A DNA stretch of 64,000 nt from Colias croceus (GCF_905220415.1 NC_059537.1:8811622-8875621), one strand, 5' to 3'; counted from the first letter of the stretch, positions 13,401 to 25,800 are shown. A program made the numbers and translations. Notes: generated from the sequence alone by a model not told the origin.

Positions 13401-16400
13401 GAGGACACAATCAAAAGTTAGTTTAATGCAATATGAATATTTTTAAGTGAATACAAGAACGGGGGAATCTGTTCCTATAAAAATATACATATTGTTTTAT
13501 TTACAGAACTGGAACACAAAATAGCTATGGAAAAGGCTGAGTACGAAGAATTAACTGGTAAATATGAACTTTTAGAAGAAGAACATGTAGTTACAAAAGC
13601 TAGACTAACTGTTGAGAAAGAACAAGCACAAGGGTAAGAAAATATTAATTATCTCGTATTATTCATAAGCATAATGTTTTAGTTTTATAGCTTCTAAATA
13701 ATACTTTAAAATTATTTTAGCGACTTAATACACGCCCAAAAAGAACTGAATACAACACTTACGGAGCTTAAAACACTTCAAGAGAATTATGATACACAAT
13801 CTTCTGCTTGGCTTAGTGAAAAAGCAACCTTACAGGTATTTTTTTTTTAATATTAATAAATTAATAACAATACTAGCAAGATTTTATTCAAATTTTGATT
13901 ACCTCTTACATTGGTAGAAAGAAATATCATCTTTACAAGATCGTCTATGTGGAGGCGGTTGGGAAGTTGAGAAGTCACGGTTAAACACAAAATTAGAGCA
14001 ACGTGAGAAGGAATTACGAGATGCAATAGAAAAGCATGAAGTTTTGTCACATCATCACGAGATTGCTAAAAAAGAGGTAAATTACCTACTTTTTTTTAAA
14101 TAATCAAAAAATACTTAGTTAAGTACTTATTAGTAATTAGCTGTGCCCTGCGGTTTTAGTTTTTACACGCACTGCTCCACTCCTGTTGGTCTTAGCATGA
14201 TGATATATAGCCTGTAGTCTTCCTCGATAAATGGGCTATCTAACACCGAAATAATTTTTCAAATCGGACCATTTGTTCCTGAGATTAGCGCGTTTAAACA
14301 AACAAACTCTTCAACTTTATAATATTACTATAGATTAAAACGTTTTTATTGTACAATTTCAGTTGGATGAAGCCAAACGAAAACTAGAAGACTATGAAAA
14401 AGTAAGCAAGGTTCAAAGGACTCTTACTGCAGATAATGCAGAACTTGAACGAGAACTTAACACATTAAATACTCGGTTAGAACAAATGGAAAAGGCTAGA
14501 AAGAACGAAATTTCAGAAACTAAAATGAGATACGAAGGCCAAATGAACTCAATGCGGGATGAGTTGAAGTCCTTACATAATCAAGTAAGATATTTATTAA
14601 TTTTGTAATTATTGTCTAACAATACAATATTTTTGAACTAAATATTTTTAAATAATATATTTTTCTTTCAGGTGTCTAGATTTAAACGAGAACGTGATAA
14701 TTACAAACAAATGCTTGAATCAGCTCAGCAGACTCTGACCGATATGAAAAATGGCAACAAGACAAGACCTCCAAGAGCCTCTATATCGAGTACAGATGAT
14801 GTAAGTTACATTGTGATTCGTAAACTTATTATTATTGTAATTATCTCGTCTTCATCATTATTGTGCGTCATAATATAAAATATAATTTTTGTGAGAATTC
14901 CCGTGAGATTGCGTCATTTTCCCGAGATAAAAAGTAGCCTATGTCCTTTCTCGGGTATCAAAATATCTCCATACCAAATTTCATGAAAATTGGTTCAGTA
15001 GTATAAGCGTGATTGAGTAACAGACAGACAGAGTTACTTTCGCATTTATAATATTAGTATGGATTTCAGGAGGAATATCGCAACAAGGTAGCGACATTAG
15101 AGCAACAAGTAGCATGTTTAGAAGATGAACTATGTGAAGCAAGACTGTTGTCTTCTAAACTTAACACTGAACTTGTCAGTGAACGATCATCGGCTGAAGT
15201 TCGGTTAGCAGAAATGCAGTCACGCATTAATGAGGTAAGTTACGAATTTATATTTCTTTGTATTACCTAATATTTATATAGATTACTAGATTTCTGTCCG
15301 CGGCTTCGCCCGCGTTTTCAAAGGAAAACCCGCAAAGTTCCCGTTCTTGTGTGATTTCCGGGACAAATACCAAATTTCATTGTAATCGGTTCAGTTGTAT
15401 TTGTGTGAAAGAGTACACAAATACTACTGAACCATCCTCCATCCTCACAAACTTTCGCATTTGTAATATTAGTAGGATTGTTGTGAACTCTTTTCGATAC
15501 ATTTTTGTAATTTCCAGTACGAGGAAGACCGTCTTTTATCATCAGGAAGAGCCCGTGTCTCTGGGCTCGCTACTCGTATGGAACTCGCGTGGCACAAAGA
15601 GAGAGATGAACAACAACGATTGCTGCAGGAAACTTCCACACTCGCCAGGGATCTGAGACAGACTTTGTTTGAGGTAATTCGTAATTTCACCAAATTCAAA
15701 ACTACATAGTTAACTACTTAAAAAGTTAAAATTAATTATCAAAAAATATTTATTTTTAATATTATCTTTTAGTTGGAACGAGAGAGAGAAAAAGAGAGAC
15801 TCGACATGAAGAGGCGTATCGATCAAATAAAACGAACTACGGAAGAAGAAACTGAAGAAGCTAAGAAGAAGGTAGTGTACTCTCTAATTTTTTTAGTTTT
15901 AATGATGAAAAAGGCTGCTTTGAATTTGATTTATGAGACATGTCTGCTTTATAAGATAGTCTAATAAAAGTTTAATTTCACAGGTGTCAGAATTACAGTG
16001 CGATCTATTAGAATTACGTGACGCCCACGCGAAGCTTCGTACAGCAAATGAGAAATTGAGGAGAGATAAGGAGCGACACGATCGCGACCGAGATCAAAAT
16101 AAATTACTCGTCGGATCACTCAAACGGGCTCAACAGGTAATTGTTGCAAAAATTCAACAAATGGAAGGGAAATTTTTATTCGAACAAGTTAATGAGGAAT
16201 GATATACCTACCTGCTGTATTTTGGCCAATTTTAAACATGCTTAAAAATATATTGTCATCTGTTAATTATTATTTTTTACTTATAATTTAGTATTATTTT
16301 CAGGAGGACGACCGCGTAATAACTCAGTTATTAGAAACAATAGACGATCTTATAAAACAGAGTCCTGAATTATTCCGCAATGAAACACCAATTAAACCTG

Positions 16401-19279
16401 AGAAGAGCCTCGCGACACCAACTCCTCCTAGACGAAATAGAGTAAGAATCGAATACGATTTTTTAAGTAAACACCCTATTTACAGCACGTGGTTATCCAA
16501 AATCCTTTACACATTTTTGAGAAAGGAATCATTATTATTTAGTTATAATGATCCGTCTGATCCGTAGAAATCTATTACTGGCTGGAAATATATAATATTT
16601 TTAATTTTCAAGTTAATAACAAAAAAACGATTCGGCTTGTTTAGATGCATACCTATACTTACGTATTTTGATTATTTTTTTACGAGAATAAATTTTTGCA
16701 TCATCATTTCACTATAATCGAGTAAGTGAGATTTACTGAATTCGATTTATGATCGAAACTGGTATAGTTAATTAGCCTCCAGCAAGGCAATATGAGGAGT
16801 AAATGTGAATTTCTACACTGTGCCAATCTTTATTAAAATGATAAAAATGACGTGACCACGCTCGCTGTAAAGTGTTTGAAACGTCGGGAAAATAAGTATA
16901 ATGAATAAATCGCGTTTAAAATCCGTAAAAACTTGTTTAATTTCTAGATCTAAAACATGTAATTCTTCCAGTCATCAAAGTCCCGTTCCCGTTCGGCGAC
17001 GCCCGAGCACTCGACCGCAGAGCTCGTACCGACGGGCACGCGCTTGTTGCGGCTCGCGGACGAACTGCGCGCTTCACGCATCGCGGAGAGACAGAGACGA
17101 CAACTCACTAATGCTAGACGGTACGTGTTTAGGCTAAAGCTCGCCTAAAAAGCGATATACGCTCCAAATTATTAATTATCCACGTATTTTCATAGTCATA
17201 AAAACGGAGTGTATATAAAAAGGAGTAAAAAGCATGTTTCCCATTTTATGTTCTTTTTAGATTTCAATAACATAATCATACGGTTTCTTAATTAGTGGAA
17301 TGAGTACAACATTATCTTTAAGCTAAATCAACTATACAGTATACAGGTACAGGTACAAAATAAAATTGTTCAATTTGCGATAAATGGAAATGATATTATG
17401 GGCTAAGTGAAGAACAAAATAAAAATTCATAGATCTATTTTATAAGTGCGAACTTAATGTACTAATATTTCAATAGTGCAATGTCTACTGAGCCTCGTGA
17501 CACCATGACAGTATCATCGACTTCGAGGGCTCCATCACGAGTACCTTCCCTCAAGAAGCGATCCATCTCACTTGAGCAAACCACTAAGGATCAGGTAAAT
17601 TACTACCAAAATGAACGTTTTTAAACCTATTCAATTGTTTAAAAAAAGTAAAAAGCTTCGGATATTCGAAAATGGTGTTAAAACTTATGCCCTGGGTGTA
17701 AGTATATTTATAAGTTTTATTAATGTTAAATTTTATTTACATTACATAGTCATCAATTTGGAAAACGGTTGACGACAGCAGTGTATCTTCAATGCAATCG
17801 CTAGACGGTGACGACAGACTATACACAATGCAACGGGATACTAGTCTAGACAGGCGAGTAAAACACACAAATGATAACCACTTCCTTTTTTTGAAGTCGG
17901 TTAAAAATATATTATTACTATATTTACCTTATTTGAAGGATGATTTCAAAGCCTAGCCAAGAGTGAGAAGGCAATATGTTAAAAATATTTTCATTGTGCG
18001 GCCGAAAACACGAGCAAAAACAAGTATTTTTATAGCTTATGCATTATTTTGGTACGATAGCTATATCAGTGCTATGTTCATAAAAATCCGTTCAGAGTTT
18101 AACAAACATTGATCCATACATCCTTTCATATCTATAAATAGGTAGTAGGAACTAAGAATGTTCATATTAAACATTCAGATCAATTCCATAGAATTTTTAT
18201 TATATTTTCTCTAATAATAAATAATACATTTATTTTATTATAGTCGTTTATCTGGAGGTTCAGCCCAGAGTGAAGTGTTGCCATCTGAGAAGAAAAAGAA
18301 GAAGAGTTTATTTGGCAAGTTAAAGAAACTGACCAAATCACGATCCATCGATGACCACGTCGACAGCGAAGCGGTTGATTTTAGACCCATTGGGAATGTA
18401 TCGCAGGTATTTTATGAAAAATTCTATAAATTTTATGATTAAGATGTAAGATGTAAATTCCATTATCGTTCTTATTTCTATTACAGCAAGGTTCAGATTC
18501 AGATATGAGCGCAACGGGGAGCAAGCAAAATTTACGTGGAAGAATATCGGACATGTTCAGTAGAAAGGGGCAGTTATCGCGTGGAAATAGGTAAGAATAA
18601 AAAAAAAGTTTTTTAGCAAATTTTACAATTTTACATATTCAGATCACAATTTTGCTCTGCCTTCTGAACTAGGTTATTACCTGTGTCTCAGAAAACAGTG
18701 CCTTCCCTAATGAGTTCATATAAATATTACCCCTTACTGCAAGAATAGTTTCCTTAGACGTTGCTTAATTAGTGTGTGCATAAATAAGTTGAAAATTTAT
18801 TAATTCAGGCTATTTAGATACTAAATGTAGTAGGATACAAAGCGAAAATAAACAAGAATGCTTTAAATTGATTTTTTATTAACTTTACAGCAAAGAGCAA
18901 AGCCCTGACACGGGCTCTACGAGTGGTTCCCGGTCCATACTACGGAACGCTAGCTCGTCTACACTGCCACGTAGTGCTACTCTAAATACGGTACATTATT
19001 CAGTTAGCTACTAAAGTAATGTATTTAAAAAATAAGTTGTTAATTCAAGAAAACTCCATGTTCCAAGACAGGCTGTACTACTAGACTTGGTACATAAGGA
19101 AAACTATTAGTGTAATGCTAGCATCTCATTTATGAAATGTGTAGTTGTGTGTAAGCTATTTAAACTTGTTGCATTGATAAAAAGTTAGAATTGTAATCTA
19201 AGTGTTATATTTACAGACTGAAAGTCAAAGTTCAAGAGCTGCGAGCACCACGCCCGGAACCAAAAGGAAAGGGAAATAA
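1405..19279 (+). CDS. MTCL/SOGA-family giant coiled-coil protein (CG18304-like), 5' partial
   Basis: Spliced gene for a long cytoplasmic coiled-coil protein. The family signature is the stretch ELMDENEDMKKELRDLEEE (exons 5519-5682 and 5844-5997), followed by MERENRIKELEQEVARSNE, DEEDPAELRLLLELNEQEA, TPKKITDLTTKLQMKKMVEDL, GLATRMELAWHKERDEQQR and SELQCDLLELRDAHAKLR. These are hallmark blocks of MTCL1/SOGA microtubule cross-linkers. The C-terminus is basic and Ser-rich and ends at a stop at 19277. Coding exons (all phases join): 1405-1511, 2005-2151, 3107-3204, 4401-4598, 4898-5056, 5170-5424, 5519-5682, 5844-5997, 6466-6648, 7654-7785, 8301-9023, 9135-9225, 9631-9758, 9852-10028, 10306-10430, 10511-10652, 10732-10971, 11043-11196, 11280-11603, 11690-11850, 11968-12093, 12215-12439, 12836-13153, 13245-13416, 13507-13633, 13721-13835, 13918-14076, 14363-14584, 14672-14800, 15070-15234, 15518-15673, 15773-15871, 15984-16136, 16304-16441, 16972-17120, 17477-17594, 17750-17853, 18244-18406, 18487-18590, 18891-18990, 19217-19279. 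That is about 2,320 codons. The microtubule role is inferred from the family. Confidence 0.9.
4030..4245 (+). mobile_element. non-autonomous Helitron copy
   Basis: It ends at the right with the GC-rich hairpin GCGGGCGAAGCCGCGGG, then GGAAAG and CTAG followed by host T. The interior carries CCCACGGGAACGGGAACTA and CCGATTACAATGAAATTTAG, which recur in the copies at 22226 and (reversed) 15285. It lies in an intron of the MTCL-like gene. The left end near TATTATAAAGG is approximate. Confidence 0.65.
6042..6264 (-). mobile_element. non-autonomous Helitron copy
   Basis: On the minus strand it starts with TC at 6264 (TCCATACTAATATTATAAA) and ends with the GC-rich hairpin and CTAG at 6042-6045. The host A|T dinucleotide expected for a Helitron insertion flanks it. 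It is nearly identical over its length to the copy at 51753-51982, so both are fairly recent. It is intronic in the MTCL-like gene. Confidence 0.7.
6606..6850 (+). repeat. tandem duplication (period 119-120 bp) spanning an exon end and donor site
   Basis: The exon end CCAATCTCAAGAAACAGCC, its donor GGC|GTAAGTATAAACT and the following Helitron terminus occur twice: from 6613, and again from 6732 after about 119-120 bp. The unit includes the last ~40 bp of the exon 6466-6648, the splice donor and about 65 bp of Helitron end. The second copy has a handful of substitutions. Reading through the first donor meets an in-frame TAG nine bases after GTAAGTATA, so the second donor cannot simply extend the exon. 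Confidence 0.85.
6663..6980 (-). mobile_element. Helitron copy disrupted by the exon-end duplication
   Basis: A second Helitron subfamily (interior words TGTTGGTCTTAGCATGATGA, ATAAATGGGCTAT, ATTAGCGCGTT; 5' end TAATATTATAAAG on the minus strand at about 6980). Its 3' terminus (CTAG side) appears twice, at 6663 and in degenerate form at 6782, because of the tandem duplication. Confidence 0.65.
7259..7507. mobile_element. MITE with CCGACTTCAAA inverted ends
   Basis: It begins CCGACTTCAAAAAAAAGGA and ends TTTGAAGTCGG, giving inverted termini of about 11 bp round a 249-bp AT-rich core with no coding potential. Related ends appear at 17890 (TTGAAGTCGGTTAAAAA) and 33642 (TTTCAAGTCGGTTAAAT). It lies in an intron of the MTCL-like gene, just after a decayed Helitron fragment (about 7000-7100). 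Confidence 0.6.
8301..9023 (+). CDS. large exon of the MTCL-like gene with a regularly spaced QT-motif array
   Basis: This 723-bp exon (241 codons, phase 0 at both ends) is the longest in the gene and, unlike its neighbours, is not coiled coil. It is Ser/Thr/Asn-rich and looks disordered. It holds GCQTD, CIQCD, FTQTN, IQQTD, FTQTD, GVQTS and NTQTE. Their Gln residues sit at exon positions 87, 110, 121, 133, 144, 156 and 194, so five in a row are 11-12 residues apart. TQT-centred motifs are the known docking site of dynein light chain LC8. Phase 0 on both sides means the exon could be skipped without breaking the frame. The 5' acceptor has a weak pyrimidine tract. LC8 binding is inferred. Confidence 0.75.
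14137..14334 (-). mobile_element. non-autonomous Helitron copy
   Basis: Same subfamily as 6663-6980, 24273-24467 and 25307-25517 (CCTGTTGGTCTTAGCATGAT, GATAAATGGGCTATCTAACA, GAGATTAGCGCGTTTAAACA). Its 5' end on the minus strand is near 14334, only 28 bp upstream of the exon that starts at 14363. The 3' CTAG has decayed to TTAG. Confidence 0.65.
14896..15063 (-). mobile_element. 3'-truncated Helitron abutting a splice acceptor
   Basis: It contains TTTCTCGGGTATCAAAATAT, TTCATGAAAATTGGTTCAGT and GAGTTACTTTCGCATTTATA as in the copy at 6042-6264, but the hairpin/CTAG end is missing. Its intact 5' terminus ends at 15063, and the acceptor TTTCAG of exon 15070-15234 follows at once. The branch-point region of that exon is therefore transposon-derived. 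Confidence 0.7.
15285..15477 (-). mobile_element. non-autonomous Helitron copy
   Basis: Minus-strand 3' end CTAG at 15285-15288 with the hairpin CCGCGGCTTCGCCCGCG. The 5' end TCCTACTAATATTACAAAT is near 15477. It sits in the intron between exons 15070-15234 and 15518-15673, 40 bp from the next exon. Confidence 0.65.
16850..16945. repeat. dispersed repeat fragment, partner at 23945-24062
   Basis: The segment with GAAACGTCGGGAAAATAAGT and AATAAATCGCGTTTAAAATC recurs in related form near 23945-24062, where it forms an imperfect inverted repeat (AAACGCGATTTATTCC ... GGAATAAATTGCGTTT). It is an unclassified non-coding repeat and lies in introns of the MTCL-like gene and Cand1 respectively. Confidence 0.45.
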
Positions 19280-19847
19280 GCAGACAATTTTGTTTATCTT
19301 CATTATATTATATCCACCCTCCTTTAATTATTCCAAATAGCTTGTAATATCACAATACATATCAACGATAGAACTACCGGCGAAATATCTGTCTATTTTA
19401 CAATGTATCTTAAATGCCAAATGGTCTACTGAATCTATCAATTTTAATCCAATTATTACGCCACAAATGTTTGCAACCCCCAGTTTTTGTGTATTTACCT
19501 TTTTAAAAAATAAACGTTGATTAACATAAACATGCCTTTTATTGATTGAACAAAATATATTCGTACAAAAGCGCACACGTACAAGTGTAGAAGAGCGTGA
19601 TCTTCACAAATAGTTTAATTACAATTTTAGCTACGAATGCGTCCAATCGACTCACTGTACACACATTAAAGTGAAACGCACCATATACGCACATATAAAT
19701 TTATGACTAATTAAATGCCATCGCACTGGGCACACATACAAAAAGGAGCAATTCGAATAAAAAAAAAACGAAAATAAGTGGAAAATCTATTAAAATTTTC
19801 AACATTTACAACATATTGAGTATGTGAACGAATCGGTAATGTCGCGG
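19280..19847. other. convergent 3' UTRs of the MTCL-like gene and Cand1
   Basis: A 568-bp interval between two stop codons that face each other (TAA ending 19279 on plus; TAG at 19848-19850 on minus). AATAAA on plus lies near 19507, and its complement TTTATT near 19533. The two transcripts probably end close to or across each other. I see no transposon or extra ORF. Confidence 0.55.
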
Positions 19848-22800
19848 CTAGCTCTGGTCCATGAGGTTGGAGTCGAGGCCGGCGCCGCTCGAGTCCTTCA
19901 GGATCGACTCGAAGATCGGCTGCAGGTCGGGAAACGACTTTATTTGCGTCACGAAGTCCATCAGGTGCGGGTTCTTTTCTGAAATATTACGGGCACACTT
20001 TAGTATACAATACGATTTTTTTTAATTATTCATTTATGATGGTTGTTACTAAATAGTAAATACTCATATAGCATTTGTATGTCATTTTAAAACAACTAAT
20101 TTAAAGCAGAAAGATTTCTTAAAACAGACAAAATATAATATAAGGTGTACATCTGTTGACAAATCAAATAAATAAATTTTATTGTGTGTTCGTTAGTTCG
20201 AAAGACTAACTATTGACCGATTTGAAAAATTCTATCACTAAATATATTCAAAGCTACTACTGCTACATATTCGAGATTGGGCTAATTTTATACCGGAAAA
20301 CCGGAAAAAGCGGCTAGATCAGTGGTACTATGTAAGTTAAGCACAAAGGCAGTACTGACCGGCTTCAGGAATCTGCAGCAGCGCAGCGGCTGCGCGCAGG
20401 GCGGAGCGCTTGAGCTCGTCCTGCTTCTCGTACTCCTGCTTCACCGAGTTCGCCTTCACCTTCATCGTGCAAGTCGCTCGCAATGGCTCCACTAGGCTCT
20501 CCAACCCTGTGCAAAGTTTCAATGATCAACACTTCTTTTAGTGTAAAAAAATACAATTTGCACATAACCTACTCGTATTATAAATGCGAAAGTTTGTTAA
20601 CCCTAACAAACTTTCGCATTCGCAAAAATACATAATATATCCATCCGGGGTATTTTTGTTACATACCTAGTACACAAGTTGATTTCTACAAAATCAAATA
20701 TTTCTTCAACTTTATTGCCCGCGGGTGAAACTGTGCGACACCATACCAGGAGGAAACAATATGTTTATCCTATAACCTCATTTTTATGAAGCAAAGCAAA
20801 ACATTTCGCTTTAAAAAAACCAATCCTTCAAATTCTCTCTACAACAATTCTCTAAACCGAAACCAATATTCAAATACTGAAGTATTTGTGTACCAAAAAA
20901 AAATGTGTGCGTGTACTAGTGTACACACGTAACAAGTGAAACTTCTATAGTAGAGCCATTTTAAAAGGCAACATTTGACAGTTCAACAAAATTCAACAAC
21001 GTAACCTAGTAACGACGACATAGAACAACGTGATATTTCGTTTTGTTAGAACTGCACATTTGCTTAACTTTTTTGAATTACGATTACATATTTATAATAA
21101 TAATGACCGATACAAGTAATTTTAGGATTTGATTTTACCGATAAACCATTCTAAACATAATAAATAAATAAAAATAAACAATTTCTGATTTAAAGAACTG
21201 ACGAATTTTGTGTCAATAAACCTTTTTTCTTTTTAAATACCAGAGACGTTACTCTAAAAATCGAAATCTGACATCTAGAATCGAATGCATTGATTAATTG
21301 TGAACAAAAATTATCATAAATTATTGACATGTGTTTCAAGTTCGATTGACAAATGTTTCAAGTCCGTATCGATTAATTCACTTTAATCGATGTTTTTAAG
21401 CAGGTTACCACCCTATGAAGATAAAATTGATAGACGTCAAATGTTGCCTATTAAATTGGCTCGACTATAGATGACCTTATTTTTCAAAAAATAATTTACT
21501 ATATGCAACTTTACAGAAATACGTCGAATCACGCGTGGTAGGGATAAGAAAAAGATGGCGCGTAACGGAAAAATGCCACGTGTAACGAAAAAATGTTACA
21601 CTAATTTTTTTCCAACCCCGATAAAGAAGTTTCACTTCAAATACGTGTCCATACAAAACCACTACTAACTTTGCAGCACGACCGCGGGGCAGAGCGTAGC
21701 CAAGCGCGCGCACATCAAGTAGGTGAGCATCTTTATGTCGTAGTGGTCACGCAGCCCGTCCTCCACGTGGCGCAGGAACTCGAACACGTCGAGGCGGTCG
21801 AGGCACGTGCCCAGCAGCGTGTACATGCACTCGAACGCCGCCTTGCGCAGGTCCAGCCCGTCGTCCACCGAGTGCTTGAACGGGCCCATCTCCACCTCGC
21901 GGATCAGCTCTTTCTGTACGATAAATATGGAGCGGATTATATCTTTGTTTAATCTAATCTAAAATTAATACTTTTCATTCAGCTTTTCAAAATTTAATTG
22001 TGTTCAATTGTATAATAATAAAGGAAATATATCTTTATAGACATAGCGAAACTTATTACAATCCTTAAGCGCGTCACACACGGTGAAGATACTATAATAT
22101 TTTATGTTAAGATTCTCTACTATAAAATATTACAGTATCTTAAGGTATCCGGTATCAGAGTTCTGACCATCATTTTTCTTTTTGTCATTGCGTACTAAGA
22201 CCCCTGTAGAACCGCCATCCTGTTACAAATGACCCGAAAGTTTGTGAGGATGTGTATGTGTGTGTTTGTTACTCTTTTACGCAAATACTACTGAGCCGAT
22301 TACAATGAAATTTAGCACACATATAGAGGGTAGCTCGGATTCACACATAGGATATGTTTTATCCCGGAAATCCCACGGAAACGGGAAGTATGCGGTATTC
22401 AGTTTGAAAACGCAGACGAAGCCGAGGGCGGAAATCTAGTTGTCCATGTACTCGCGCTCACCTTGACCTTAGTCTCTCGGTAGATGGTGGGCAGCACGTG
22501 CGGCAGCAGGTCGCGCACGAGCGAGGGCTTGTTGTGCGCGGCCGAGTTGAACGCGACCAGCGCCACGCGCCGCACGCACAGCTCGGGGTCGCGTAATGGC
22601 ACCAGCAGCTCTGCCATACACGCGCGGAGCAGACCGTCTATCGCTTGCGGCTGCGGATCGCACACGTCTTATTACCAATTACCATCCGAGTTAATTTTAA
22701 AGTGAAACTTTTGTTACGTCGTCTCAAACTTTTTGGTCTATGTAGCGCATGTCGCGTGACGCACGATACGTACGATAATTATCGTACAAATACGATAATT

Positions 22801-25800
22801 TTTAGTTAAATGTCTATAGTGTGAAAAAAAGTTTCACTTTTGCCGTGGTCTCATAAAACCACACAACATTTTTATTTATTTACTATTCTTTATTGTACAA
22901 ACTTAAGAAAAATATCATGAAAATGGTGCAGTGTTCCAAAAAGAGCATAATTTGCACAAAAGGCAGCTGCCTGATGCTGAACAGCAAACATGTTAAGATG
23001 TAATGAGTAACACGCATATCTTTGAGCGAAATTAAAATAAATTTATTTTCTTCACATGAAACATTTCAATATAAACTATGCACATAAAAATTAAATTAGT
23101 AATTATCAAATACTCTTTTTACAAAATACACATTAAAATAGAAGGCATAAAAAACAAATGCAGAAAATATTATTTAACTAACCTGATCTGAAATTGTAAA
23201 CTTAACGGCGGTAACAGCAGTTGTCCTGGTGAGCGGCTCTGGCGACTTAAGGAACTCCTTGAGATGAGGCAACAAGTCTTGTGGCTCCAATAAACATAAT
23301 TTTCCTAAACATTCTGCAACCTAAGGAAAAATAAATAAAAAAATTAGCATCGGCATTTCCATTTAGGTCAACATGTCGTAAAACAGATAGGAAATTTTAC
23401 TTACTACATTCCGAGATCCTTCCTCCGCGCATTGGCAGTGCTTTGATAACTGTACCCAGATTTCTGGTATGAAAGGTCTTAGGGCTTCAACTCCTTCGGG
23501 TGTTGTTGATTCACATGCAATTATCTACAAAAAATAAAATAATAGTTACGTTAATTAAATTATTTCCTAAATATCAAATTTTTAGCTTCTGATTTGTAAT
23601 GAAAAAGAAACTTTTGTTGTACAAATCTAAATACATGTCACAATTATGGGGCTTCTTTGTTGTCAGTAACTTACTTCTCTAAGCGAGTGTAACAGCAGAT
23701 ACTGCCTCTTAGGTTGTGCCTCAATCTCTCCAAGTATGAAAGGCAGGAATTCAGGCAAATTGCCCACCGCTACTGAACCTAGTGCGTAACTCGCGGCTGA
23801 CTTCACCTCTTCCGATGATGGTGTGAACGAGTTGAGCAATACTTCTTTCAGATTCGGTATGGAGCTTAGATCCCTGTTGAAATAAATGGTATATTATTGA
23901 GTATTTTCTAGTGTTTGATTTTACGCGAGCATTTAGAAATTAAAGATTTTTTTAACGGATTTTAAACGCGATTTATTCCTTAATTATTATTTTCACGACG
24001 TTTCGAGTTTGTGTTCGAAACGTGTGGATTATAATATAAGGAATAAATTGCGTTTAAAATATTTAATTTTAGGTTTTTCTTGTAAGCTGAACATAACAGA
24101 AGTTGTAATTCCAAAACGGATAAAATAAAAACAAACAAGTTTTAATTAAAAAAATTGGTGTTATTTTATTTTAGTTTTATTCATAGGAGTAGTATGTACA
24201 TTGAACACTGTATAGTGGATAAATTTGTGTTTTTATTGAGATCCATCCAGTTACCGTTATACCATACAATTATCTATACTAATATTATAAAGCTGAAGAG
24301 TTTGTTTGTTTGTTTGAACGCGCTAATCTCGGGAACTACTGGTCCGATTTGAAAAATTCTTTCGGTGTTAGATAGCCTATTTATCAAGGAAGGTTATAGG
24401 CTATATTTCATCACGCTACGGGCAACAGGAGTGGGGCCACGGGGGTGAAACCGCGCGGAGCAGCTAGTTAATAATATATGGAGTTTTTACCGTTCCCACT
24501 CCATTTGATAGAATAAAAAATTATGTTTTTATAATATGAGTTTTAACTTATATACAATACTTGAAGAAACGATTTCACACCGGTCGTGCCACTTCTAACT
24601 CATAAAAACAATCATCATGTCGCCTATAGCACAGGTCTAGTACCTAGTTTAGGCGATTGTCGTATCTCATTTATGTAATCTTCTTATAATGTGGGCACAG
24701 AATACATAATAGTAGCTAAACGCTACAGAACGGACACTCTCCGCCTCCCGCCAAAATTAAACACTTACCTCACCCCGCACGATCAGACATAAAATGGTCC
24801 ATATTTTTCTACAGGGACGATACGCAACGAAGATTGACAACATTAATCAAATTGACTTAAAGTAATTTTATTATTTTGGATTTGTGATTATCGTTTTTCG
24901 TAGAAAATGGTTAGATATTGTGCTGTCAGAAAAACGCGAATTTTTTTTTACGCTAGTCAAAAATGTGCCAACCTTAAAGCGCTAACACACACATTTGCAG
25001 TCTCTACAGTGTGACTGTCAAAACGATAATTTTGTATGGAGTGTCCGGGGTGTGATGTGGGTCTAAATAAATATTTTTCCATTTCATTTTCATTTGTTTT
25101 TTCAATTTCATGTAAAGTCACGCACAGATGCCTGCCGATCTCTGCGATGGCGAGCAGCGCGAACATGTGCACGGTGTCGGCGGGCGGGTCGGTGGCGTCG
25201 CGCAGGAAGGCGCGCGTCGTGTGCAGCGCCGAGCCGCCGCCGCCCGCCACCACCGCCGCCACGCACTTCGCCAGCGAGTGGTACGCCTGCACATACACAT
25301 GTGTCATCTATACTCATATTATAAAGCTGAAGAGTTTATTTGTTTGTATGTTTGTTTGTTTGTTTAAACGCGCTAATCTCGGGAACTACTGGTCCGATTT
25401 GAAAAATTCTTTCGGTGTTAGATAGCCCGTTTATCGAGGAAGGCTATAGGCTATATATCATCGCGCTACGACCAACAGGAGCGGAGCAATGCGGGTGAAA
25501 CCGCGGGGAACAGCTAGTAATATATAATTTATGATGCAAATAAATACATTTATTTGTTTAAAATAAAAGAGATGAGCCTCGATCAGTCTAGTCGACTGGC
25601 CGGCCTTTAACGCCCCGATGAAATAATATTGGAAATATATACAGGGTGTAATCGTTAAGTGTGCACAGGCGATTATTCCGTAACTATTGCGGATATCAAA
25701 AAAATTTAAACTGATATCGAAAGCCCTTTACCTAATGAGTAAAATGACAATAATAACTTTTTAAAAATAAAACGGGAAATTTCCAAAAAAATTGTATCAA

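Noticed and set aside
15318..15656. Frames on both strands around 15.3-15.7 kb
   Set aside because: They overlap a Helitron and the true exon 15518-15673 in other phases.
24957..25307. 116-codon minus frame extending past the Cand1 exon
   Set aside because: It reads through the donor at 25125. Phase and homology (RHL joined to DLSSIPNLKEVL) require splicing there.
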